In this document: piece after piece, positions 55,482 through 64,000 of the stretch
How positions within the stretch are numbered: the first letter of the stretch is position 1
How the letters are laid out: the number at the start of each line of letters is the position of its first letter
Assembly: GCA_015179025.1 (NCBI GenBank)
Contig: WHUX01000086.1
Coordinates: 62,001-126,000, forward strand
Source: Terfezia claveryi
Taxonomy: Eukaryota; Ascomycota; Pezizomycetes; Pezizales; Pezizaceae
Reading direction: 5' to 3'
DNA: 64,000 bases
Position numbers and translations under genes: made by a program
The notes under the pieces: model-generated
Databases searched by the model: none
Told to the model about the DNA's origin: nothing
The model's input: only the letters and a program-made list of their open reading frames with translations

Positions 55482-56679
55482 TGTTATAGACGGAGGTTGG
55501 AAGGTAATTCCCGCGTTGACGTGGTAAACAACGACTTATTCTGGTTCGGGGTATCACCTGCGATCGCAGGTGATGGACGCGAGTGTCGAGGTATCGCACA
55601 AGTAGGGAGCTCTACATATGTGATCAGGTGCCTAGGGACTTCGGGCGAAACCAAAGTCGAGCGAGGTATCGAGGTCAAGGTTGAGAAGGCGAGGTAGTCT
55701 GAGCTACACTCAAGAACAGTGGTGCAGATATATTCGTATAACAACTAGGTACAGGAAGGTAGACAAGTTGTTGCATGGGGAAGAAAGAAACAGAATACAG
55801 ATGGCAAGAACAGGCTTCTTTTATAGAGATCCTGTCTCCATCTCGAACAACACCTTTTTGGCTAACACAACGGTCTAGACAAAGCATAACGGAAGATGAA
55901 CACGCAAGCCAGCTCACGGATACACGGATCCTGTGAGATTGTCAAGAACGAGGCGTCTGGCAATAACGGATAACGCTGGTGCGAACAGAAGACCTGAAGA
56001 ATTATACATAAGCGAAGGTGAAATTTCTGATAAGCTAAAGAAAGAGTTTTGAGCGAGAGCAGGTTGTTCCCAATCTGAGAGTCGTGCCAGTTTTGGTTCG
56101 ACTCTCAAATAAGGTCTGGGTCAAAATAGGGTTCGAGGGTTTCCGAGGTATTTCCTAAATCTGAGAGTCGTACCAGTTTTGGTTCGACTCTCAAATAAGG
56201 TCTGGGTCAAAATAGGGTTCGAGGGTTTCCGGGGTATTTCCTAAATCTGAGAGTCGTGCCAGTTTTGGTTCGACTCTCAAATAAGGTTCGGGTCAAAATA
56301 AGGTTCGAGGTTTTCCAGGGTATTTCCTAGTTTGAGAGTCGTGCCAGTTTTGGTTCGACTCTCAAGTGTCAAATCCATAAGCGAGTGACTAGGACTTCCG
56401 GGATACGGTCGGATGTCGGCTAGCCAGGAGAGGCAGGGTCGAGAACATAGTCACATGATATACTTTGGCAAGTGCGTGGGTTGCCGGCGATATCGATCGG
56501 GGTCAGGATTGTGATTCGAGAGGGTTCGTAACACTGCCTCCCTTGACATACGCGGCAACTGCTTCCGCGTGTCTCGTGTCCCCTGCCCTCTATCCCTCTT
56601 GCCTCTTGCCCTTGCCTCCCGTCTCAGCCTCCCCCTGGTCACACACGTAGCGTTCCTATGTGTGTGTTATCCTATAACA
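55482..56679 (-). repeat. 3' LTR of element C (1198 bp, four 86-bp repeats)
   Basis: TGTTATAGACGG ... CCTATAACA on the plus strand. It contains four units of ~86 bp (starting near 56076, 56162, 56248 and 56333), each with TGAGAGTCG ... CGACTCTCA, able to form a hairpin. A purine tract (AAGAGGGAG on minus) lies just inside at 56683-56695. Confidence 0.93.
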
Positions 56680-56744
56680 GTAGCTCCCTCTTCCAAGGAT
56701 GAGCTCCTGCGAATCCAAGGCAGGATACCAAGTTCAAATTCCAC

Positions 56745-57104
56745 TCATTTAGGTAGAGTGTGAGGACGTGGTTTCGAGGGGTATGCAGTGTGGAATTTTT
56801 TCACAACACTAGGCGCATTCGAAAACATATTGGCAGGTTCCCAAGTAAGCTCGTCATAGCCTACCCAATGGGCAAGGTATTCTAGTGTGCGACCGCGTAA
56901 ACGAGAGTCGACGATTTCGTCCACTTCCCATTCGGGTTCATCCTCAATGATCACAGGTGGTGGGGGAGGCTGGATTTGACTCGGAAGGGGGTCCGTAGAG
57001 GCAGGTTCGAGAAGTGAGACATGAAAAACGGGATGGATTTTTATAGATGCGGGGAGGTCGAGTTTATAGGCATGGGAGGAGACCTTCTGGATTATCCGGA
57101 ATTT
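56745..57104 (-). pseudogene. Integrase end and chromodomain of element C
   Basis: After a TGA at 57107-57105 the frame continues: FHVSLLEPAS, then WEVDEIVDSRLRGRTLEYLA and HWVGYDELTWEPA, a chromodomain with the expected aromatic residues, ending at 56745. Chromodomains guide chromovirus integration to marked chromatin. Confidence 0.85.
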
Positions 57105-57440
57105 TCACAACTTCTTGAAGTCAAGTTTTGTCGATGGGCGAGTTGTTTTAACATGTCGACGAAGTAACCACACTTGATCCCCTATTTCGAACTTAGGGGC
57201 CGGAATCCGAGATTTATTAGCTTGTTCGGAGTAGGTAGCTTGTGCCCAGATCATTTCTGATCGAAGATGGGCATCCAGCTCAGCAAGGCGGTCCGCGTAT
57301 TCTTTGATCACTTGGGGGGCGGGTAGCTTGGCGGCGGGGTTCGTGGTGATCTGGTATTTGGGATTTTCACCGTACATAGCCTGAAAGGGGGTGATACCTA
57401 GGGTTGAGGATAAGGTATTGTTGTAGGAAAACTCGGCCAT
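57105..57440 (-). pseudogene. Integrase core end and SH3-like part, element C
   Basis: MAEFSYNNTLSSTLGITPFQ, AMYGENPKYQ and GDQVWLLRRHVKTTRPS, the standard sequence after the DDE core. It is separated from the upstream part by a TAA near 57464 in the same coding sense. Confidence 0.85.
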
Positions 57441-57464
57441 GGTGAGTAATTCGGACCAGTTGTC

Positions 57465-58424
57465 TTATTGATAATTACAGTCAGCCCATAAGTATTGTTC
57501 TGCGATAGCATTGATTCGTTCCGTTTGTCCATCAGTCTGGGGGTGGAAGGCTGTTGATACCTTCTGTTGAATCCCAACGAGGGAGGTCAAGGAGCGAGTG
57601 AATTCGGATACGAATTGAGTGCCACGGTCTGAGACGATCGAATCGGGAATTCCGTGTAGGCGAAAGACATTATCAAAGAAGAGCTTAGCAATCTGCTTGG
57701 AATTGGCGTCCATGTTGGTAGGTATATAGTGTGCCATTTTTGACAATCGGTCAACTACAACCAATAAGGCATCGAATCCATTTGAGATGGGAAGGCCAGT
57801 AACAAGGTCCAAGGAGACAGATGACCACTTCCGAAATGGAACTTGAAGTGGTTTTAACAATCCATAGGGGGCATGGTGAGCTGGTTTAATCCGGGCCCAG
57901 GTATCACAATTTCGAAGGTATCGAGCTATGGTCTGGCGCATCTTTGGCCACCAGTAGTCTCGTGATACCAATTCATAGGTGGCTGCTTGACTGGGGTGTC
58001 CCACAGCTGGGTGGTCGTGGTAGGTACGGAGAATGCGGAAGTGTATTTCCGGGGAGTCAGGAACATAAACTAGACCATTAACGAGTATAAGTCCCTCCGA
58101 GAGCTGACATTCAGCCAAAGGGATTATCGGGTGTTTTCTGGCGCCGTTCTTGAGGGCGTGCATAATCTCGAGAGCGAGCTTGTCAGTCTTGAGGGCGGCA
58201 AGAATGTCTTCATTGTTAACGATTGAGGCTGCAGAAAGCGAAAATTTCTCGGCGGGTATTAGGGCCTGTGTTGGGCGAGCACGACCATCTCCTTCGTAAG
58301 GGAGGTCTCCAGATCTCCTGGTGAGTGCATCGGCTTTGGTGTTCTGGGTGCCGGGTCTGAAGACAATCTTGAAGTTATATTGGGCTATTTCCTGCGCCCA
58401 ACGACCTTGTCGGCATGAAAGCAA
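57465..58424 (-). pseudogene. Integrase, element C
   Basis: RNase H end (FRPGTQNTKADALTRRSG), HHCC zinc domain (HDHPAVGHPSQAAT ... CDTWARIKP, where the second Cys of CxxC is Trp), DDE core with Asp in SLDLVTGLP, Asp in IVSDRGTQF and Glu in TDGQTERINA. The Cys-to-Trp change would damage zinc binding. Stops at 58442-58440 (TAG) and 57464 (TAA). Confidence 0.9.
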
Positions 58425-58442
58425 GGCTTTGGAGGTAAAGCT

Positions 58443-59522
58443 CTATAGGTTGTGATGGTCGGTGAGGATAGTGAACGGTCGTGGGAGCTGGTGTAAGTAG
58501 ATGTGCCATTTTTCAAGAGCCAGAATGATTGCTAGCAATTCCTTATCTCCAATGCCATAATTGCATTCAGCGGGTGACATTTTTTCCGAAATAAATGCAA
58601 CTGGGTGCAGAACACATTTCCCATCTTTTGGGTGTTTCTGTGATAGGATTCCGGAGGTGACATAATCTGAGGCGTCCGTTTCGACCAAGGTCTCGAGCTC
58701 AGGGTCGAAATGGTGGAGGATGGGTGCAGAGGTGAAAGTTTCCTTGAGAAGTTTAAAAACCTCTTCATATGAAGAATTCCAAACAAAAGGAACATCTTTT
58801 CGAAGCAAGTTAAAAAGAGGTTGGCAAAGAGCAGAATACTTATTGATAAACCTGCGGTAAAAATTGGCAAATCCAAGAAAACACTGGATATCCTTAACAG
58901 AATGAGGGGTCTCCCAATTAAGAACTACATTAACCTTCTCGGGGTCCATTTCCAAGCCATACTCAGAGATGATAAATTCCAAGAATGAGGTTTTCTCAAC
59001 CGAGAATTCGCATTTCTCTGGTTTTATAAATAACCCAGATTCCTTGAGTTTTTGGAGAACCTTTCGCACCTGTTCCTTATGTTCTTTTAGATTCCTTGAG
59101 TAAATCAAAATGTCGTCGATGTAGCATACACAGAAGATATCGAGGTATTCACGGAGGGTATCATTTATGAATCGTTGAGCGGTAGCAGGGGTATTAGTCA
59201 ACCCAAAGGGCATAACTAGAAATTCAAAAAGTCCATACCGAGTGCGGAAGGCAGTTTTCCACTTATCACCTTCTTTAATTCGGATTTGGTTGAAGCATGC
59301 ACGTAAATCGAGGCGTGTAAAGTATTTGCATCCTCGAATCTGGTTCAGGGTTTCTTCGATGCGAGGTAGCGGGTTTCTATCCTTAATCGTGATATTATTT
59401 AGAGCACGGTAGTTGACACATAGACGTAAGGAACCATCTTTTTTTTGACAAATAGGACCGGAGAGGCCACAGAAGAAGAACTGGCTCATATGAAGGATTT
59501 GGATAAATTCTCGTCGATCCAT
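58443..59522 (-). pseudogene. Reverse transcriptase and RNase H, element C
   Basis: SLRLCVNYRALNNITIKDRN, TRLDLRACFNQIRI (Asp), MPFGLTNTPATAQRF, YIDD at 59123-59112, then FLGFANFYRRFINKYS and RNase H with TLVETDASDYVTSG, GDKELLAIILALEKW and LTDHHNL. Frame entry at ~59522 follows a T-run at 59438-59447 that probably hosts an indel. Ends in a TAG at 58440. Confidence 0.92.
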
Positions 59523-60492
59523 TTGCGTACTTCCTTGAGTTCTGAGTCAGACATAGAGTACATGCGGCCAAAAGGAGGTTTGGCTCCTTCTTGCAAAGGG
59601 ATAGCATGGTCAATGTATCGATATGGGGGTAGTATTCGAGCTTCTTTTTCCGAAAAGAGAGAAAGATAATCATGATATTCAGAAGGGACCAATTTAGCAG
59701 CAGGTTCAACGGACTCATCCTCGTCAACGGAGGCATATATTGCTGCAATACAGAGGCGAGCATCCGGGTCTTTGATAGCAACCCGAAAAGCTGCTCTGGA
59801 AATAATTGATATCCGAAGTGGGTTAGTCGCGGGATGTGTTTTCGGAGGGCGGGTTGGTAGGCAATGGGCATGGCAAAATCCGGAGGCGAAGGCAATGGTA
59901 TTAACTGACCAGTCAATCGTTGGGTTGTGTCGCCTAAGCCATGTTTTTCCCACAATCAAGTCCCACCCGGCTAACTTGGTAACATGGAATATGAGGGTTT
60001 CTTGATGTTGGTCGATAGAGAGTTTCAAGGTGCAAGTGTGTGTGATTTTTCCGATAGGTGAAGGTTTCCCATCAGCAAGTACGAGATCTTCCGGCTTGTT
60101 TTTCATGTCCAATGGCAAGTTCATGTTCATGACATAGTCAATATCGATAAACTGGGAGCTAGCTCCCGAGTCTACCATGCACGTGGCAGAAAGCTCTTCA
60201 TTGACTATACACGGCAAAGCAAGTGGGTCTTCAGACCCCAAATCATGACAATCAGCAGAAAGCACAGCAATTCTAGAAATTCGCAACGCATTCGCAAGGC
60301 GCCGTCGATGAGCTAGTTGTTGACGGGACTTACGAGAAACCAAAGGTAATACATAACCAGTACCTTCTAAGTGGACTTCCTTCAAAACGGAAAATGAATT
60401 AAATACATGGACAGGGTCATGGACAGGATTGATGGCGCCAGGTTGCATCCTGGCACTCTCTGATCGGCCATCATTGATCAAAGAGTACGTTC
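59486..60492 (-). pseudogene. Protease and RT N-terminus, element C pol frame
   Basis: In the -1 frame relative to gag. Retropepsin with MVDSGASSQFID (~60175) and GWDLIVGKTWLRRH (~59950), then the linker to RT (LPPYRYIDHAIPLQEGAKPP, MYSMSDSELKEVRKWIDENL). There is no proper ATG at the head of the frame, consistent with expression by frameshifting from gag. Leaves frame near 59490-59520. Confidence 0.9.
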
Positions 60493-60499
60493 GTTTTTT
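60455..60499 (-). promoter_or_regulatory. -1 programmed ribosomal frameshift signal (gag to pol), element C
   Basis: Minus strand: slippery heptamer A AAA AAC at 60499-60493, in the correct phase of the gag frame (TCA AAA AAC). Then a 6-nt spacer GAACGT and an 11-bp stem: ACTCTTTGATC (60486-60476) pairs with GATCAGAGAGT (60465-60455), one G-U, loop of 10 nt. The gag stop (TGA 60480-60478) lies in the stem. Slipping by -1 enters the protease frame with no intervening stop. Confidence 0.8.
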
Positions 60500-61662
60500 G
60501 ACAACTCAAAGAGATTGTCGGTGGTAGTATCGGGAGAGACAGTGGGGGTAGTACCGGCTACAGCCAACTTTTTATTTTTGGCTGAGACCGGGCAGACTGT
60601 CGCCCAATGACCAGATCCTCCATAATACATACACAGGTTATTGTCTCTGCGGTGTTTGCGGATTTTGGGGGTTAAGAGTCCACGTTTTTTCGTTGTGGTC
60701 AAAAGGTCCATGGGTCCAGCGGCGGTACCAACCGAAGTAGAAGGGGCTGGTGAACGAGTAGGGGTCGTGGATTGGTTGGAGCCGGAGGCTCTATGAGAGT
60801 GTTGGGTGCATAGGAGTTTAGCGCGGTTGTCCAGCTTAATACAAAGTTGGACAAATTCGTCGAAAAATTCCGGGGGAGAGGCTTGATAGGAAAGGGCTGT
60901 TTTGAGCCTGGTATTAGCCCCGTTGGTAAAGAAGGATATTTTAGTCCTATCATCGTAGGCTAAAATTGTCGCGTGAGTTGTAAACTCAGCATGGTAAGAG
61001 GAACAATCGTGGTCTCCTTGGCGGAGATTAAGCAATTTGTGTTCTGCAGTGGCGTGAGCATCGGGATCGTCGTAGGCATTTTTCAATGCCTTAGTGAAGG
61101 CTTCATAAGTAGGGAAATCAACGGTCCTACTTGTTTTGTTGAGGTGGGGCTCAAACCAATCGGCAGCAGATCCAGAGAGGTAGGAAGCAGCATAGGCAAT
61201 TTTGGCTGCTTCACTAGTATATTGAGAGGGATCGGAGGAGAACACCAAAGAAAGCTTGGTGAGAAATCGAGTGAATTTTGATCGAGTGCCATCAAAATTC
61301 TCAGGCTCATGGACTTTAGGGGCACGAGTGGAGGTAGGCGCTGAAGCGCGGTCATGGAGGAGGCTTGGGAGGGTTAAGCCATATTGATATCCATGGTTAT
61401 AATAGATCCAGAGTGACTCAGTTGAGGTAGAAGTGCCTGTGAGTGGTTGAGCGAAAGTTGATGGTACTCCGCGTGCTGACTGTATGCCGGCACCATGGGC
61501 TGCATGAATGGCGGTGAAAAACGAGGCGGGAGTTCCTGCAGGAATATGTGGTAGAGCAGAAGGGGGCATATTGTTAGTTCAGAGGGCAGCGACCAAGGTG
61601 CGCCACATAGCAATTTCAGAAGGTGGAGCGGAGCCGGAGGCTTCCATATGTGCTTCGGACAT
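60478..61662 (-). pseudogene. gag, element C (one stop)
   Basis: The start is the minus-strand ATG at 61662 (MSEAHMEASGSAPPSEIAM); a TGA at 61581-61579 interrupts it before the ATG at 61569. The open part has a Retrotrans_gag-type capsid (PENFDGTRSKFTRFLTKL, AADWFEPHL, YDDPDAHATAEHKLLNLRQG) and a zinc knuckle CMYYGGSGHWATVC in which the second Cys is Tyr. It ends at 60478. The TGA probably arose from CGA. Confidence 0.9.
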
Positions 61663-61700
61663 ATTTATTTGTAGCGGAGACTATATGCGACACAACAAAA

Positions 61701-62813
61701 TGTTATGGACGGAGGTTGGAAGGTAATTCCCGCGTCGACACGGTAAACAACGACTTATTCTGGTTCGGGGTATCACCTGCGATCGCAGGTGATGGACGCG
61801 AGTGTCGAGGTATCGCACACGTAGGGAGCTCTATATGTGTGATCAGGTGCCTAGGGACTTCGGGCGAAACCAAAGTCGAGCGAGGTATCGAGGTCAAGGT
61901 TGAGAAGGCGAGGTAGTCTGAGCTACACTCAAGAACAATGGTGCAGATATATTCATATAACAACTAGGTACAGGAAGGTAGACAAGTTGTTGCGTGGGGA
62001 AGAAAGAAATAGAATACAGACGGCAAGAACAGGCTTCTTTTATAGAGATCCTGTCTCCATCTCGAACAACACCTTTTTGGCTAACACAAGGGTCTAGACA
62101 AAGCATAACGGAAGATGAACACGCAAGCCAGCTCACGGATACACGGATCCTGTGAGATTGTCAAGAATGAGGCATCTGGCAATAACGGATAATGCTGGTG
62201 CGAACAGAAGACCTGAAGAATTGTACATAAGCGAAGGTGAAATTTCTGATAAGCTAAAGAAAGAGTTTTGAGCGAGAGCAGGTTGTTCCCAATCTGAGAG
62301 TCGTGCCAGTTTTGGTTCGACTCTCAAATAAGGTCTGGGTCAAAATAGGGTTCGAGGGTTTCCGGGGTATTTCCTAAATCTGAGAGTCGTGCCAGTTTTG
62401 GTTCGACTCTCAAATAAGGTCTGGGTCAAAATAGGGTTCGAGGGTTTCCGGGGTATTTCCTAAATCTGAGAGTCGTGCCAGTTTTGGTTCGACTCTCAAG
62501 TGTCAAATCCATAAGCGAGCGACTAGGACTTCCGGGATGCGGTCGGATGTCGGCTAGCCAGGAGAGGCAGGGTCGAGAACATAGTCACATGATATACTTT
62601 GGCAAGTGCGTGGGTTGCCGGCGATATCGATCGGGGTCAGGATAGTGATTCGAGAGGGTTCGTAACACTGCCTCCCTTGACATACGCGGCAACTGCTTCC
62701 GCGTGTCTCGTGTCCCCTGCCCTCTGCCCCTCTTGCCTCTTGCCCTTGCCTCCCGTCTCAGCCTCTCCCTGGTCACACACGTAGCGTTCCTACGTGTGTG
62801 TTATCCTATAACA
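61701..62813 (-). repeat. 5' LTR of element C (1113 bp, three 86-bp repeats)
   Basis: Same as 55482-56679 but with three instead of four 86-bp units (starting near 62295, 62381, 62467). That accounts for the 85-bp length difference. The rest is nearly identical. Confidence 0.93.
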
Positions 62814-64000
62814 CCTATCTTCACAAACTTACCTACATCTCGTATGATCTTCAGTGCTCCACTCAACCTGCGAGGAGGCGAGCGAAGAGAAAGCCAGGAA
62901 AGAGAACACGCAACTCCTAGGGCTGAGGATGAGAATGAAGACCGGTATGATGGACGGGATTACAACAGATATCGGGGAAGAGGTGACAGACCCCTGGAGA
63001 GACACAATGCTTCCCTACAAGCAAAAGACCTCATAGACTTCGACGGAGAGAACGTTAAATATTTCATCAAACAACTGGAAGTGTCCGCTAGATTTTATGG
63101 GGAAGCAGAAGTCACCAAAACCATTCCAAAATGCCTGAAGGGCCCAGCCAAGGACTGGTTTGTGACACTGAATGATTATGAGATGAGATACCTGAATGAG
63201 CTGGAGGGTTGGAAACAACTCCTTCGTGAGGCATTCGGAGAAGATACGAGACGATTGAAAGAACTCGCAGACGAGCGGGTATTCGAACCATGGAAGGAGA
63301 CATCAAATCACTACTTCTATGAGAAACTAAACATGCACAGACGAGCCGAACCCTCTATCTCGGACAAGGACGTGATGTATGAGATATGGAGAGGACTGGA
63401 GAGACATGCTCCAGAGGTAGCAGTGATGTCATACCGTCACCCACGTCTGGCAGATTTTCGGGAGGAACTCAGATCATGAGCACTACAAGTGGAGAAAAGA
63501 AAGAAGGAGACAAAGAAGAAGGCGTCATGGAATCTAAGCCCCTCAACCCCAAAGTCAGGAACGAGTCTAGGGAAAGTAAGGGAAAATAAAGCCAAACCCT
63601 CCGATAAAGGCCTGGGACCCTGCATGGTCTGTGGGGAAGACCATTACAGGAACCAATGCCCAGAGAAGAGGAAAGAGAGATCTGAGAAGCCCGAGGAGAC
63701 CAAAGGGAAAGACAAACCAACTAGGGTAGAAGGACGAACAGAAAGCACAAGGAGGAAGAGCTACAAAACAGCAGCAACAGAAGACTCCGAGTCAGATATA
63801 GGAGATGATGAAGACTCGGACTCGGATAATGAGACATCCTACTACAATGTAACCCGCACAACTCTGCTGTCATTCTCACACTCGAGAAAGGTTCCTTTGA
63901 GCAAACAGGTGGAGATCATTGAGACAGAACAAGCGCCCTTAGTAGGAGAAGGCCTGTCATGGCTGAACGGCGACCCACTCCCCCTGGAGGTATGGTTGGG
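62814..64000 (+). pseudogene. gag of B2, part 2 (to window edge)
   Basis: Continues B2 gag from CCTATCTTCAC: FTNLPTSRMIFSAP, capsid (FDGENVKYFIKQLEVSARFY, KDWFVTLNDYEMRYL). Unlike B1 it is open through the position of the B1 TGA (CGA here) and has the G that B1 lacks. A TGA at 63477-63479, where B1 has CGA, breaks it; the same frame continues with the knuckle CMVCGEDHYRNQC (~63622) to the end of the window. Confidence 0.88.

Larger units (their letters stand above)
55482..62813 (-). mobile_element. Ty3/gypsy element C, chromovirus type, 7.3 kb, TSD CCTAT
   Basis: Minus-strand element with LTRs at 61701-62813 (5') and 55482-56679 (3'). CCTAT is found at 55477-55481 and 62814-62818. Order on the minus strand: gag with zinc knuckle, -1 frameshift signal, DSGA protease, RT (YIDD), RNase H, integrase, chromodomain. 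Four stops and one frame change outside the programmed one. Confidence 0.95.
54429..64000 (+). mobile_element. Ty3/gypsy element B, copy 2 (B2), interrupted by element C, runs off right edge
   Basis: LTR 54429-54634, PBS, leader and gag to 55481, then element C, then gag resuming at 62814-62819 without loss, to the window end within the gag/protease region. Very similar to B1. The 3' part lies outside. Confidence 0.93.

Noticed and set aside
56706..56760. AGTTCAAATTCC resembling a tRNA T-loop
   Set aside because: No D-arm, anticodon stem or acceptor stem around it; it lies in the 3' non-coding part of element C.

Overview
The window is a transposable-element nest from a eukaryote, most probably a filamentous ascomycete (Pezizomycotina). 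The basis is short introns with CTAAY branch points, chromodomain Ty3/gypsy elements, Tad-like LINE RNase H with a CCHC tail, Fot1/pogo and hAT transposases, a fungal-type HNH_2 protein and a fungal-type PD-(D/E)XK-like protein. There are no operons, ribosome binding sites, rRNA or convincing tRNAs. Only two genes look like ordinary intact host genes (34168-35514 and 42453-43103); a third, the HNH gene at 20660-21959, is probably a spliced or slightly damaged host gene.

Layout. 1-11124: a Ty3/gypsy element (A, plus strand, 1560-10456) sits inside the LTR of a second, inverted copy of the same family (A', 1-1559 and 10457-11124), which itself cut a Fot1/pogo transposase gene (11125-11935). 12885-20150: an unidentified proline/glutamine-rich coding repeat in inverted copies, broken by two head-to-head LINE insertions at one target site, followed by a 1.6-kb TA-flanked inverted-repeat element and a small MITE. 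20163-21959: an integrase-like C-terminal fragment and the HNH gene. 23658-25455: a 1.8-kb TA-flanked element with ~0.5-kb terminal inverted repeats. 25487-32588: Ty3/gypsy element B1 with a TAGG target duplication. 34168-43103: two host genes separated by LINE fragments and a second pogo transposase relic.

46169-52077: a small Tc1-like MITE, a large imperfect inverted repeat, and a TA-flanked element carrying an hAT element (49307-52023, exact 8-bp duplication ATAAGAAT) with a spliced, lightly damaged transposase gene. 53481-54361: a pogo/psq-type transposase gene that kept its DNA-binding end and acidic tail but lost the catalytic middle. 54429-64000: a second copy of element B (B2), interrupted in gag by a complete minus-strand chromovirus-type element C (55482-62813) flanked by CCTAT.

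None of the retroelements here encodes an uninterrupted polyprotein: each carries frameshifts and stops, although LTR pairs are nearly identical and the breaks are few, so insertions look recent. Many frameshifts are single-base indels and some could be assembly errors. The most interesting item is a textbook -1 programmed frameshift signal at the gag-pol junction of element C. Also notable are an antisense ORF divergent from gag in element A, extra zinc knuckles between RNase H and integrase in element A, and the catalytic-core-deleted psq transposase derivative.
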